From positions 1-64,000 of the forward strand of contig JAETNQ010000008.1 in NCBI GenBank assembly GCA_021772075.1: DNA of 64,000 bases, written 5' to 3'. A program made the position numbers and the translations under genes. The number at the start of each line of letters is the position of its first letter. The first letter of the stretch is position 1. This DNA is from Lachnospiraceae bacterium (GTDB lineage: Bacteria; Bacillota; Clostridia; Lachnospirales; Lachnospiraceae). Shown one piece after another: positions 37,732-48,662 of this stretch. The notes beneath the pieces are model-generated. The model worked only from the letters and a program-made list of their open reading frames with translations, did not search any database and was not told the origin of the DNA.

Positions 37732-37747
37732 AACACTATATAGTGTT
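37732..37747. promoter_or_regulatory. 16-bp perfect palindrome at the glgC transcription start region
   Basis: AACACTATATAGTGTT immediately downstream of TATAAT. Confidence 0.55.
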
Positions 37748-37780
37748 TTATCCTACTCAAAGAAATTAAGAGGTGATGAC

Positions 37781-39055
37781 ATGATTAAAAAAGAGATGAT
37801 TGCCATGCTTTTAGCCGGTGGGCAGGGCAGCCGATTGGGTGTTCTTACATCAAAAGTAGCAAAGCCGGCAGTAGCCTTTGGCGGGAAGTACAGAATTATT
37901 GATTTCCCTTTGAGTAATTGTATTAATTCCGGTGTGGATACGGTGGGCGTGCTGACGCAGTATCAGCCGCTCCGGTTAAATACACATATCGGTATAGGTA
38001 TTCCGTGGGATTTGGACAGGAATATCGGCGGAGTAACTGTGCTGCCGCCTTATGAAAAGAGTGCGAACAGCGAATGGTACACGGGGACAGCGAATGCAAT
38101 TTACCAAAATATTGATTATATCGAAAGCTTTAACCCGGAATATGTGCTGATCCTGTCGGGCGACCATATTTATAAGATGGATTATGAAGCGATGCTGGAT
38201 TTCCATAAGGAAAATAATGCGGAAGTGACGATTGCGGTTATGCCGGTGCCGATGGAAGAAGCGAAGAGGTTCGGCATCATGATCACGGATGAGAATAAGA
38301 AGATCACGGACTTTGAAGAAAAACCGGAGCATCCGAGAAGCAATCTGGCATCTATGGGTATCTATATCTTTAACTGGAAGACGCTGAAGGAGGCGTTGGT
38401 GACCAATGCAGAGCAGCCGGCTTTGGACTTCGGTAAACATGTCATCCCGTATTGCCATAAGAAAGAAGCACCTTTGTTTGCCTATGAATTTAACGGCTAT
38501 TGGAAGGATGTCGGGACATTGAGTTCTTATTGGGAAGCGAATATGGAATTGATCGATATTGTTCCGGAGTTTAATCTGTATGAAGAATATTGGAAAATAT
38601 ATACCAGCAGTACGATACTTCCTCCGCAGTACATATCGGAGAACAGCGTAATCGAGAGAAGCATTATCGGGGAAGGCTCGAATATTTATGGGAAAGTATA
38701 TAATTCCGTAATCGGCTGCGGCGTAACGATAGGGGAAGGAACGGTAGTCAAGGATTCCATTATTATGAATGAGACCTGCATCGGGAAGGGGTGCGAGCTG
38801 TATAAAGCGATCGTTGCCGAGAATGTGGCGATTAACGATAATGTAAAATTAGGAATGGGTAACGAAGCGCCTAACGAAACGGATCCGCATATTTATAACA
38901 GCGGCATGGTGACGATAGGAGAAAAGAGTGTAATTCCGAAAGGAATACAGGTGGGCAAGAATTCGGTGATCTTCGGCGTTACAACGCCCGACGACTATGA
39001 TAACGGCTATCTTGCAAGCGGAAAAACATTGATTAAGGCAGGTGATGAAAAGTGA
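37781..39055 (+). CDS. glgC: Glucose-1-phosphate adenylyltransferase
   Basis: [51 protein letters not shown]. Confidence 0.96.
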   Translation: MIKKEMIAMLLAGGQGSRLGVLTSKVAKPAVAFGGKYRIIDFPLSNCINSGVDTVGVLTQYQPLRLNTHIGIGIPWDLDRNIGGVTVLPPYEKSANSEWYTGTANAIYQNIDYIESFNPEYVLILSGDHIYKMDYEAMLDFHKENNAEVTIAVMPVPMEEAKRFGIMITDENKKITDFEEKPEHPRSNLASMGIYIFNWKTLKEALVTNAEQPALDFGKHVIPYCHKKEAPLFAYEFNGYWKDVGTLSSYWEANMELIDIVPEFNLYEEYWKIYTSSTILPPQYISENSVIERSIIGEGSNIYGKVYNSVIGCGVTIGEGTVVKDSIIMNETCIGKGCELYKAIVAENVAINDNVKLGMGNEAPNETDPHIYNSGMVTIGEKSVIPKGIQVGKNSVIFGVTTPDDYDNGYLASGKTLIKAGDEK

Positions 39056-40170
39056 GAGCAATAGGTATTATTTTAGCAGGCGGCAATAATCGTAGGATGA
39101 AGGAACTTTCACAGAAGCGTGCTGTATGCGCGATGCCCATCGCCGGAAGTTACCGGAGCATAGATTTTGCGTTGAGCAATATGTCCAATTCACGGATTCA
39201 GAAAGTGGCTGTGCTGACACAGTATAATGCCAGAAGCCTGAACGAGCATTTGAGTTCCTCTAAGTGGTGGGATTTCGGACGTAAACAGGGAGGGCTGTTT
39301 GTATGTACTCCTGAAACGACGGCAGAAAGCAATGCGTGGTACCGGGGAACGGCGGATGCCATAGCGCAGAACCTCCATTTTTTGAAAGACAGCCATGAAC
39401 CCTATGTGGTGATCGCGTCCGGTGACGGCGTATATAAAATGGACTTCAATAAACTGCTGGAATACCATATCGAAAAGAAAGCGGATATTACCGTGGTATG
39501 CAAGGACATGCCGGCAGAGATGATTTCCGAAAGATTCGGCGTCATCAAAATGAATGAAGAAAGCCGCATCGAGGAATTTGAAGAGAAACCCATTGTAGCG
39601 AAATCCAGCGTAGTTTCCTGCGGCATCTATGTAATCAGGAGGCGCCAGCTCATTGAAATGATCGAAAAAGGAATGGAAGAAGACCGTTTCGATTTTGTAA
39701 AGGATATACTGATTCGCTATAAAGATATGAAACGTATCTTTGGATACAAGATGAAGGAGTACTGGAGCAATATTTCGACAGTCCAGGATTATTTTAAAAC
39801 GAATATGGATTTTCTGAAACCGGAAATCCGGGATTATTTCTTCCATCAGTATCCGGATATTTATTCTAAAGTGGATGATCTGCCGCCGGCAAAATATAAT
39901 GTGGGGGCGAGCGTAAAGAACAGCTTGATTTCCAGCGGATGTATTGTAAACGGAACGGTGGAAGGATCGGTAATATTTAAGAAAACATATATTGGAAATA
40001 ACTGCTATATTAAGAATTCAATTATTTTGAATGATGTTTATATCGGAGACAATACACATATTGAAAACTGCATAGTGGAAAGCAGAGACACCATCAGGGC
40101 GAACTCCTATCATAAAGGAGATGACGGAATTAAGATTGTGATAGAGCATAATGACAGATATGTCATGTAA
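39052..40170 (+). CDS. glgD: Glucose-1-phosphate adenylyltransferase subunit GlgD
   Basis: Paralogous to glg[39 protein letters not shown]; overlaps glgC stop. Confidence 0.93.
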   Translation: MRAIGIILAGGNNRRMKELSQKRAVCAMPIAGSYRSIDFALSNMSNSRIQKVAVLTQYNARSLNEHLSSSKWWDFGRKQGGLFVCTPETTAESNAWYRGTADAIAQNLHFLKDSHEPYVVIASGDGVYKMDFNKLLEYHIEKKADITVVCKDMPAEMISERFGVIKMNEESRIEEFEEKPIVAKSSVVSCGIYVIRRRQLIEMIEKGMEEDRFDFVKDILIRYKDMKRIFGYKMKEYWSNISTVQDYFKTNMDFLKPEIRDYFFHQYPDIYSKVDDLPPAKYNVGASVKNSLISSGCIVNGTVEGSVIFKKTYIGNNCYIKNSIILNDVYIGDNTHIENCIVESRDTIRANSYHKGDDGIKIVIEHNDRYVM

Positions 40171-40205
40171 CTAAACTTTTTGATGTTCCAAGGAGGATGA
40201 ACGGC

Positions 40206-40484
40206 ATGGAGATTACGGATGTAAGAGTGCGGAAAATTGCGAAGGAAGGAAAGATGAAAGCGATTGTTTCTATTACGCTTGACGATGAATTCGTGGTTCA
40301 TGACATCAAGGTAATAGAAGGCGAGAAAGGACTTTTTATCGCAATGCCGAGCAAGAAAGCATCGGACGGCGAGTATAGGGATATCGCGCATCCCATTAAT
40401 TCAGATACTAGAGACCGGATACAGTCTACCATACTTACAAGCTACGAAAGAGCGTTGCTTGAACCGGAAATGGCTTTGCTATAA
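40206..40484 (+). CDS. spoVG: Septation/sporulation regulator SpoVG
   Basis: [49 protein letters not shown]. Confidence 0.96.
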   Translation: MEITDVRVRKIAKEGKMKAIVSITLDDEFVVHDIKVIEGEKGLFIAMPSKKASDGEYRDIAHPINSDTRDRIQSTILTSYERALLEPEMALL

Positions 40485-40495
40485 ACGGGGATACG

Positions 40496-40531
40496 GACAG
40501 GCGCTGCAGAATATGCGGCGTCTGTTTTTTT
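40496..40531 (+). terminator. spoVG terminator
   Basis: GGACAGGCGCTGCAgaatatGCGGCGTCTGTTTTTTT. Confidence 0.7.
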
Positions 40532-40584
40532 ATGCGCAGGGGCGCACAGATGAAATTGTTGCTTATGCAACGTGCGCCCCGCGC
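40532..40584 (+). ncRNA. Candidate structured RNA/repeat family 2, copy 1
   Basis: GCGCA-GGGGCGCAC-AGATGAAATT-GTTGC-TTAT-GCAAC-GTGCGCCCC-GCGC; shares ATGCGCAG and cAGATGAAAT with 61715-61776. Confidence 0.5.
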
Positions 40585-40824
40585 GGCGAGTAGGGGAAGA
40601 TAAATCCCCCTACTCGATTAAGAAATTACGCATAGCGTTATAGAAAATCGAGGCATCAGAAATTTCGATGTACCGATTTTTGGTAAGGAAATAAATGAAT
40701 AATTGGTAACGTAAAAACTACGTGTATTTCACGGGAAAGTGTGGTATGATGGCAGATGTAGCATTGGAAAAGGAGCTGGAGCGTGGAGCAGAGGGTTGGG
40801 AAAAGCGGGAAATTGGAGGAGTAT

Positions 40825-41400
40825 ATGTTTGTAATTGTGGGACTGGGGAATCCTTCGAAGGAGTATGAGAATACAAGGCACAATGTGGGGTTCGATGCAA
40901 TAGATGCGATTGCGGATAAGTATGATATCCATGTAGCGGAATTAAAGCATAGGGCGAAGATCGGAAAGGGATATATCGGGGGGGATAAGGTGATATTGGC
41001 GAAGCCTTTGACCTTTATGAATTTGAGTGGTGAAAGCGTACGTGCTATCATAGATTATTATAAGATAGAGCCGGAAACGGAGCTGATCGTCATATCGGAT
41101 GATATCAGCCTGGCGCCGGGACAGCTGCGCATCAGGAAAAGGGGAAGCGCAGGGGGGCATAACGGGCTGAAAAATATTATCCAGCACCTGGGCGGGGAGA
41201 ATTTCCAGAGGGTGCGTATCGGCGTGGGAGAGAAACCGAAGGATTATGACTTGGTGGACTGGGTTCTGGGACATTTTGGGAAAGAGGACAGAAAAGCAGT
41301 GGACGAGGCGCTCCAGAAGGCGGTCCAGGCGGTGGAAGTGATGTTAAAGGACGGAGCGGACGCCGCGATGAACGAATTTAACCGTAAAGCGAAGGAATAG
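40825..41400 (+). CDS. pth: Peptidyl-tRNA hydrolase
   Basis: VGLGNPSKEYENTRHNVGFDAID, LTFMNLSGESV, GSAGGHNGLKNI. Confidence 0.96.
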   Translation: MFVIVGLGNPSKEYENTRHNVGFDAIDAIADKYDIHVAELKHRAKIGKGYIGGDKVILAKPLTFMNLSGESVRAIIDYYKIEPETELIVISDDISLAPGQLRIRKRGSAGGHNGLKNIIQHLGGENFQRVRIGVGEKPKDYDLVDWVLGHFGKEDRKAVDEALQKAVQAVEVMLKDGADAAMNEFNRKAKE

Positions 41401-41455
41401 AAAAAAGACGCGGCATTTTGGCGTCGGGGAAGTGATAGAGAAATGGAGATCAGGG

Positions 41456-44400
41456 ATGAGGACATTTACCGCACCTCTTTTTGAACTGGGGGAATTCGAA
41501 GAAATTACAAAACTTTTGAAGAAGCCGGGCGCGGCGGCGACGCTGACAGGCTGCGTGGATTCCCAGAAACTGCATATGATATATGGCTTGAGCGATGGTT
41601 TTAAATATAAGGTCATCGTTACTTTCAGCGACCTTCGGGCGAAGGAAATTTATGAAGATTATAAGCTTTACGATAAAAACATTATGTTTTATCCGGCGAA
41701 GGATCTCATCTTTTATCAGGCGGATATCCATGGGAATGAACTGGTAAAGGAGAGGATCAAGGTGTTGCGGAGGATCATGGAAGGGCGTCCCCTGACAGTG
41801 GTGACTACTTTTGGCGGTTTGATGGCTCCTCAGGTTCCTTTGGATATCCTGGAACAGTATGTGGTTTCCATCGGATACCAGTCCAGTATCAATGAGAGGG
41901 AACTGGCGAAGAAACTGGTAAGAATGGGGTATGAAAAAAATTATCAAGTGGAAGCTCCGGGACAATTCAGTATCCGGGGCGGGATTGTGGATGTTTTTGA
42001 CCTGACGGAAGAAAATCCTTACCGCATCGAATTGTGGGGGGAAGAGGTGGAATCGATCCGCAGTTTTGATATTTTGAGCCAGCGTTCGATCGAGAAGCTC
42101 CAGTCGGTCAGCATTTATCCGGCTACGGAGATGGCGCTTTCGGAAGAGGAACTGCATGAGGGGCTGGAACGGATCGAAAAAGAGGCAGGGAAATGCGGCG
42201 ATAGATTCAGGAAGGAATTCAAAACGGAGGAGGCCCACCGCCTGGCGGTCCAGGTGAAAGAATTGAAGGAACAGATGGTGGAATTCCAGACAGCGGCGAA
42301 TCTGGAAAGCTATATCCGTTATTTTTATGCGGAGACGGTTTCCTTTTTCCAGATGTTCGACAGGGAAAAAAGCTGTATTTTTGTAGATGAACCGGCCAGG
42401 GTGGAAGAACATGCGAAAGCGGTGGAACTGGAGTTTAGGGAAAGCATGATGCACCGGCTGGAAAAAGGGTATGCCTTGCCGGGGCAGACGGATGTTCTGT
42501 TTGGCGCGGAAGAAGTGGCGGCCAAAATGGGGAAGGGCAGGATCGTGACGCTGGCAGCCATGGACAGGCGGAATGCGTTGTTCAAGGCGGACAGGAAATT
42601 TGATATAGGCGCGAAAAGCATTACTTCCTATAATAATAGCTTTGAGGCGCTGGTAAAGGATCTGAAAAGATATAAAAAGGGCGGATACAGAGTGCTGCTT
42701 TTATCCGGTTCCAGAACGAGGGCGAAGCGGCTGGCCGAGGATCTGCGGGAAGAAGAACTGGCTGCTTTTTACAGCGAAGATCCTTTCCGGGAAATACAGC
42801 CGGGGGAAGTGATGGCTTTTTATGGCAGGGTGCTGAAGGGATTTGAGTATCCGCTGATCAAATTTGTCGTGATATCGGAAAGCGATATTTTCGGCGCGGA
42901 AAAGAAAAAGAAGAAGCGGAAGAAGTATGAAGGGCAGAAGATCCGGGATTTTGCAGAACTGAAAGTGGGGGATTATGTGGTTCATGAGAACCATGGGCTG
43001 GGAATCTATAAAGGGATCGAGAAGGTAGAAGTAGAAAAGGTCGTCAAGGACTATATCAAGATCGAATACCGGGACGGGGGAAATCTCTATATTCTCGCTA
43101 CCGGGCTGGATGTGATCCAGAAATACGCGTCGGCGGACGGGGGGAAGCCGAAGCTGAATAAGCTCGGAACGCAGGAATGGAGCAGGACGAAAAGCAAGGT
43201 GAAAGGAGCGGTGGCAGAAATCGCCAAGGATCTTGTAGAATTGTATGCCGTCCGCCAGCAGAAAGAAGGCTTCGTATATGGCAAGGATACCGTATGGCAG
43301 CAGGAGTTTGAGGAATTATTTCCTTATGAGGAAACGGAAGACCAGCTGCTGGCGATCGCCGATACAAAGGCGGATATGGAAAGCCCTAAGATTATGGACC
43401 GGCTGATTTGCGGGGACGTGGGGTACGGCAAGACGGAGATCGCCATACGGGCGGCCTTTAAGGCGGTGCAGGAAGGGAAGCAGGTAGTGTATCTAATACC
43501 CACCACGATTCTGGCACAGCAGCATTATAATACCTTTGTGCAGAGGATGAAAGATTTTCCGGTCCGGGTGGACTTGCTTTCCAGATTCCGCACGGGGGCG
43601 GAACAGAAAAAAACAGTGGAGGATCTGAAGAAAGGATTTGTGGATATCGTGATCGGCACGCACAGGGTGCTTTCCAAGGATGTGGCTTTCAAGGATCTGG
43701 GACTGTTGATTATTGACGAGGAGCAGCGTTTCGGGGTGGCACATAAGGAAAAAATTAAAAAAATGAAGGAAAATGTGGATGTGCTGACGCTGACGGCAAC
43801 GCCTATACCGAGGACGCTCCATATGAGCCTGATCGGCATACGGGATATGAGCGTATTGGAGGAAGCGCCGGAGGACCGGCTTCCGATCCAGACTTATGTG
43901 ATGGAATATAATGAAGAAATGGTGCGGGAAGCAGTGATGCGCGAGCTGTCCAGGAACGGACAGGTATATTATGTTTATAACAGAGTGAATAATATTGCCG
44001 ATGTGGCATCCCGCATAGAAGCCCTCGTACCCGAAGCAAATGTGGCTTACGCCCATGGGCAGATGAAGGAACATGAGCTGGAGCGGATCATGTATGATTT
44101 TATTGACGGAAGCATCGATGTACTGGTTTCCACCACAATCATAGAAACGGGCTTGGATATTTCCAACGTGAACACGATGATCATTCATGATGCGGATAAT
44201 ATGGGGCTGTCCCAGCTGTACCAGCTGCGCGGCAGGGTCGGGCGTTCCAACCGTACGGCATATGCTTTCCTGATGTACCGCAGGGATAAAATGCTGCGGG
44301 AGGTAGCGGAAAAACGGCTGGAGGCGATCCGGGAATTTACCGATCTTGGCAGCGGCTTTAAGATCGCCATGCGCGATCTGGAGATCCGGGGAGCCGGAAA

Positions 44401-44995
44401 CCTGCTCGGCGCGAAACAGCATGGGCATATGCAGGCCGTGGGGTACGACCTGTACTGCAAGATGCTGAATGAGGCGGTAAAAAACCTGAAAGGGATACAG
44501 ACGGAAGAGGACTTTAATACTTCCGTAGATCTGGATGTGGATGCATTTATACCGCCTTCCTATATTGTCAATGAGTTTCAAAAACTGGATATTTATAAAC
44601 GGATTGCCGGGATAGAGAATGGAAACGAAAGCGAGGACATGAAGGAAGAACTGCTGGACAGGTTTGGCGAGATACCGAAATCGGTGGACAATCTTCTGCG
44701 CATCGCCCTGATCCGCGTTAAGGCACACAAGCTGTATATGCCGGAAGTAAAGGGCAAAAACGAAGAAATACGTTTTCTTTTCAACCGGGATGCCGGAATA
44801 CGGGTAGAGAATATTCCGAAACTGCTGAAAAAATATCCGAAGCTTTCTTTTCAGGCAAAGGGGACTCCGTTTTTTACCTTTCGGTATAAAAAGTGCGGCA
44901 TGGTAGAGCGGGATGCGGAAATGCTGCTCGGTTTTACGGAAGAACTGCTGGAAGCGATGGAAGAGGAACTGCTGGAAAAGGAAGTGGTATCCTGA
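41456..44995 (+). CDS. mfd: Transcription-repair coupling factor Mfd
   Basis: CarD-like RID (VGDYVVHENHGLGIYKGI), GDVGYGKTEIAIRAAFKA, DEEQRFGV, TATPIPRTL, QLRGRVGRSNR. Confidence 0.97.
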   Translation: MRTFTAPLFELGEFEEITKLLKKPGAAATLTGCVDSQKLHMIYGLSDGFKYKVIVTFSDLRAKEIYEDYKLYDKNIMFYPAKDLIFYQADIHGNELVKERIKVLRRIMEGRPLTVVTTFGGLMAPQVPLDILEQYVVSIGYQSSINERELAKKLVRMGYEKNYQVEAPGQFSIRGGIVDVFDLTEENPYRIELWGEEVESIRSFDILSQRSIEKLQSVSIYPATEMALSEEELHEGLERIEKEAGKCGDRFRKEFKTEEAHRLAVQVKELKEQMVEFQTAANLESYIRYFYAETVSFFQMFDREKSCIFVDEPARVEEHAKAVELEFRESMMHRLEKGYALPGQTDVLFGAEEVAAKMGKGRIVTLAAMDRRNALFKADRKFDIGAKSITSYNNSFEALVKDLKRYKKGGYRVLLLSGSRTRAKRLAEDLREEELAAFYSEDPFREIQPGEVMAFYGRVLKGFEYPLIKFVVISESDIFGAEKKKKKRKKYEGQKIRDFAELKVGDYVVHENHGLGIYKGIEKVEVEKVVKDYIKIEYRDGGNLYILATGLDVIQKYASADGGKPKLNKLGTQEWSRTKSKVKGAVAEIAKDLVELYAVRQQKEGFVYGKDTVWQQEFEELFPYEETEDQLLAIADTKADMESPKIMDRLICGDVGYGKTEIAIRAAFKAVQEGKQVVYLIPTTILAQQHYNTFVQRMKDFPVRVDLLSRFRTGAEQKKTVEDLKKGFVDIVIGTHRVLSKDVAFKDLGLLIIDEEQRFGVAHKEKIKKMKENVDVLTLTATPIPRTLHMSLIGIRDMSVLEEAPEDRLPIQTYVMEYNEEMVREAVMRELSRNGQVYYVYNRVNNIADVASRIEALVPEANVAYAHGQMKEHELERIMYDFIDGSIDVLVSTTIIETGLDISNVNTMIIHDADNMGLSQLYQLRGRVGRSNRTAYAFLMYRRDKMLREVAEKRLEAIREFTDLGSGFKIAMRDLEIRGAGNLLGAKQHGHMQAVGYDLYCKMLNEAVKNLKGIQTEEDFNTSVDLDVDAFIPPSYIVNEFQKLDIYKRIAGIENGNESEDMKEELLDRFGEIPKSVDNLLRIALIRVKAHKLYMPEVKGKNEEIRFLFNRDAGIRVENIPKLLKKYPKLSFQAKGTPFFTFRYKKCGMVERDAEMLLGFTEELLEAMEEELLEKEVVS

Positions 44996-45006
44996 AGCAA
45001 TGAAAA

Positions 45007-45063
45007 AACGGTTTTGAAACCGCCGGAGGGCAGCTGATCGGGCAGCCCCTGGCGGTATTTTTC
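45007..45063 (+). terminator. mfd terminator
   Basis: ACCGCCggagGGcag...CCcctGGCGGTATTTTTC. Confidence 0.7.
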
Positions 45064-45159
45064 ATGAAGCGCTTTCTCATCCTATTGTAATCCCTGCCAT
45101 GTATGTGCTATACTACAATCGTATGGATGCATAGTTTCAGGAAAGGCGCGGTTGGCATA

Positions 45160-46410
45160 ATGAACGATATGGATTTTACCGAATGGGGCCGGGAAATTGG
45201 CGATAAAATAGAAGAATTTATTAATTCCAAAGAGATGAAGGATCTGCAGGAGAATATCCGCCATACAGTAGAGGATAAAATGGCAGATGTACGCAGGTCG
45301 GCAAAAGAAGCGGCAGAATATGTGAATAAAAATGTGGAGCTGCAAAAAGAGGGGCTTGCCCAGAGGATGAATCGGGAAAAGTGGAAGGAATATGACGATC
45401 TGAAAGTTTATGAGATGCCGAAGAAGCAACAGCCTGTCCGCTATGAGAAGCGGCAGCTTCCTGTAGCGAAGCGGCCGAAAGGCAGGGTGGCCGGAGTGCT
45501 GCTTTCCGTGTTTGGAACCTGCGGGGCGATAGCGGGATGGACGGCGGCTCTTTTTGGCTATTCCCTGTTTATGCTGGGGGGCATCCTTCAGGCGGCGCTG
45601 CTTCCGTCCAGTCTGGCCGGCATTTTTGCAGGGATTTGTACGGTTGCCGCAGTAGCCGGAGGCGTGATCAGGCATAGGGTCAGACGCTTTAAACATTATA
45701 TCAAAACGATGGGGGAGAAAGATTTTTATTCGATCGAAGGGCTGGCGGATGCCGTTTCGAAAAAAGAAAAGTTTGTCATAAAAGATTTAAAGAAAATGAT
45801 CCGTAACGGATGGTTCAAAGAAGGGCATTTGGACGAGCAGGAGACTTGCTTTATGCTGACGGATGAATCATACCAGTTGTATTTGAATGCGCAAAGAGAG
45901 CTGGAACAAAGGAAAGAAGAGGCAGAGCGGCTTGCGAAAGAGCAGGAAATGCTGGAGAATGATCCGGTGAGGAAGCAGCTGAAGGTAACGATCGAGGAAG
46001 GAAACGAGTACATACGGCGGATACGGGAAATCAATGACGATATACCAGGGGAAGAAATTTCCAACAAACTTTATCGTCTGGAGCGGGTATGCACGAAGAT
46101 TTTTGAGCATGTGGAGGATAATCCCGAAAAATTGCCGGATATCAGGAAATTTATGAGTTATTATCTCCCCACTACGCTGAAGCTGGTACAGACTTACCAT
46201 GAGTTTATCGAACAGCCTGTGCAGGGAGAGAACATCACGACTGCGAAGAAAGAAATCGAAGGAATGCTGGACGACATTAACCAGGCATTTGAAAAGATGT
46301 TTGACAAGCTGTTTGAAGATGATGCCATGGATATTTCTACGGATATTTCCGTGCTGTCTATGATGCTGGCGCAGGAAGGGCTTTTGGAAGACGAATTTAA
46401 AATGAATTGA
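45160..46410 (+). CDS. XpaC-like (5-bromo-4-chloroindolyl phosphate hydrolysis family) membrane protein
   Basis: Two TM segments, C-terminal helical region; adjacent to TelA-like gene as is typical. Confidence 0.75.
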   Translation: MNDMDFTEWGREIGDKIEEFINSKEMKDLQENIRHTVEDKMADVRRSAKEAAEYVNKNVELQKEGLAQRMNREKWKEYDDLKVYEMPKKQQPVRYEKRQLPVAKRPKGRVAGVLLSVFGTCGAIAGWTAALFGYSLFMLGGILQAALLPSSLAGIFAGICTVAAVAGGVIRHRVRRFKHYIKTMGEKDFYSIEGLADAVSKKEKFVIKDLKKMIRNGWFKEGHLDEQETCFMLTDESYQLYLNAQRELEQRKEEAERLAKEQEMLENDPVRKQLKVTIEEGNEYIRRIREINDDIPGEEISNKLYRLERVCTKIFEHVEDNPEKLPDIRKFMSYYLPTTLKLVQTYHEFIEQPVQGENITTAKKEIEGMLDDINQAFEKMFDKLFEDDAMDISTDISVLSMMLAQEGLLEDEFKMN

Positions 46411-46426
46411 GAGGGAGAAGAGACAG

Positions 46427-47596
46427 ATGATGGAAGAATTGAAAAATGCAGAACCGGTATTGACGCTGAATCCTTTTGAAGAAATAGGCAAAGAGCCGCA
46501 GGCTCCGGCTGTACCCGCATCCGTGCAGGAAGCGGAAGTAATTGCAGAGGAGAAAAAAGAGGCGGTCTTCGATGAAAGCACGCTTTCGCCGGAGGAACGT
46601 AAGATGGTGGATGATTTTGCCAATTCTATTGATTTGAAAAATTCTACCGTAGTACTCCAATACGGCGCGGGAGCACAGAAGAAAATAGCGGATTTTTCGG
46701 AGACGGCGCTGGCAAACGTGAAAAGCAAGGATCTGGGCGAGATCGGCGAACTTCTGTCAGGGGTGGTTTGTGAACTGAAAAAGTTTGATGAGGAAGAGGA
46801 AAAGGGATTTCTTGGTATTTTTAAGAAGGGCGGCAACAAGATCGCGGCCATGAAGAGCAAATACGATAAGGCAGAAGTGAATATCAATAAGATATGCGAT
46901 GTCCTGGAAGAACATCAGAGGCAGCTTTGGAAGGATAGCGCGATGTTGGACAAGATGTATGATTTAAACAAAAATTATTTTAAAGAGCTGTCCATGTATA
47001 TTCTGGCAGGAAAGAAAAAACTGGAGAAGGCAAGGGCAGAGGAACTGCCGGGATTGATGGAAAAGGCAAAGCAGAGCGGTCTGCCGGAGGATGCGCAGGA
47101 AGTGAATGATTTTGTCGCTATGTGCGACCGGTTTGAGAAGAAGATCCACGATTTGGAACTGACCAGAATGGTTTCTATCCAGATGGCTCCCCAGATCCGC
47201 CTGGTGCAGAGCAACGATACGCTGATGTCCGAGAAGATCCAGTCCACTCTTGTCAATACCATTCCTTTGTGGAAGAGCCAGATGGTACTCGCCCTCGGCA
47301 TCAACCATTCCACACAGGCGGCACAGGCGCAGCGGGAAGTGACGAATATGACGAACGAGCTGCTGAAGAAAAATGCGGCGGTGCTGAAAATGGCCACGGT
47401 GGAAACGGCAAAGGAAGCGGAACGCAGCATTGTGGATATCGATACCTTGAAACAGACGAATGAATCTTTGATTTCCACATTGGATGAAGTGCTGAAAATA
47501 CAGACGGAAGGAAGAGAGAAACGCAAAGAAGCGGAAATAGAACTCCGCCGTATCGAGGGGGATCTCAGGGACAGATTGCTCCAGGTACGCGCATAA
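46427..47596 (+). CDS. TelA-like toxic anion resistance protein
   Basis: ELSMYILAGKKKLEKARAEELPGLMEKA, VSIQMAPQIRLVQSNDTLMSEKIQSTLVNTIPLWKSQMVLALGI. Confidence 0.9.
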   Translation: MMEELKNAEPVLTLNPFEEIGKEPQAPAVPASVQEAEVIAEEKKEAVFDESTLSPEERKMVDDFANSIDLKNSTVVLQYGAGAQKKIADFSETALANVKSKDLGEIGELLSGVVCELKKFDEEEEKGFLGIFKKGGNKIAAMKSKYDKAEVNINKICDVLEEHQRQLWKDSAMLDKMYDLNKNYFKELSMYILAGKKKLEKARAEELPGLMEKAKQSGLPEDAQEVNDFVAMCDRFEKKIHDLELTRMVSIQMAPQIRLVQSNDTLMSEKIQSTLVNTIPLWKSQMVLALGINHSTQAAQAQREVTNMTNELLKKNAAVLKMATVETAKEAERSIVDIDTLKQTNESLISTLDEVLKIQTEGREKRKEAEIELRRIEGDLRDRLLQVRA

Positions 47597-47603
47597 GAGA
47601 ACA

Positions 47604-48503
47604 ATGATAGAATATATTCCGGCGAAAACAATTATCACTAAAACAAAATCCGCAGAGTGGTTCGGCGCGGATTATAATATGAACATTTATAAGGGATGCT
47701 GCCACGGATGCATTTATTGCGACAGCCGTTCGGAATGTTACCACATCGATCATTTTGAAAAAGTAAGGGCGAAAGAGGATTCGCTGAGAATCATCAGGGA
47801 TGATTTGCGCAGGAAGGTAAAAAAAGGGGTGATCCATACGGGCGCTATGAGCGATCCGTATAATCCTCTGGAAAAAGAATTATGTCTGACAAGGCATGCC
47901 CTGGAACTGATAGATGCTTATGAATTCGGCGTTTCCATAGCCACGAAAGGAACATTGGTTGCACGGGATACCGATATTTTATGCAGCATTCAGGAGCATT
48001 CCCCGGTGATCTGCAAGATAACGATAACAACGGCGGATGACGGCCTGTCCGCCAAAGTGGAGCCGGGGGCTGCAGTTTCATCCCAAAGGTTTCAGGCGCT
48101 TGCCGGACTTTCAGAGCGCGGAATATTTGCCGGCATATTGCTTATGCCGGTTTTGCCGTTTATAGAGGATAATGAAGAAAATATAAATGCGATCATAAAA
48201 AGAGCTTCGGAATGCGGCTGCCGCTTTATTTATCCGGCCTTTGGAATGACATTGCGGCAGAACCAGAGGGATTATTATTATGAAATGCTGAACCGTATTT
48301 TCCCCGGAGAAAACTTGGTCGGCAAATATAGGAAACGGTTCGGTGAATCTTATGAATGCCGTTCCCCTAAAGCTGCCAAGCTGTACCGGATGTTAGGGAA
48401 AGAGTGTGAAAAAAGGGGGATATTGTATAAGATGAAAGACATTATCCATGCTTACAAAAAGAATTATGGGGATAAGCAGTTGAATTTTTTGGATATGATA
48501 TAG
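47604..48503 (+). CDS. Spore-photolyase-like (SplB/Rv2578c-type) radical SAM protein
   Basis: MNIYKGCCHGCIYCDSRSECY, HTGAMSDPYNPLE. Confidence 0.85.
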   Translation: MIEYIPAKTIITKTKSAEWFGADYNMNIYKGCCHGCIYCDSRSECYHIDHFEKVRAKEDSLRIIRDDLRRKVKKGVIHTGAMSDPYNPLEKELCLTRHALELIDAYEFGVSIATKGTLVARDTDILCSIQEHSPVICKITITTADDGLSAKVEPGAAVSSQRFQALAGLSERGIFAGILLMPVLPFIEDNEENINAIIKRASECGCRFIYPAFGMTLRQNQRDYYYEMLNRIFPGENLVGKYRKRFGESYECRSPKAAKLYRMLGKECEKRGILYKMKDIIHAYKKNYGDKQLNFLDMI

Positions 48504-48596
48504 TGTGGAAAGAAGTTCTAAGGCTCACAGCAAAGGCTGTTTCGCCAAGAACTTCTAAATTCCACACCGAAGAATGCCTGAAAAGCGGCATTCTTC
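48504..48596 (+). ncRNA. Candidate structured RNA/repeat family 1, copy A
   Basis: Nested helices with compensatory differences relative to 61188-61283; begins at the base after the stop codon. Confidence 0.6.
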
Positions 48597-48662
48597 CTGT
48601 TGATGGTTTGTGCCGTCCGGGAGCGGGCCGGGAAGCAGAAGAATACTGTTTACACAGGAAAA

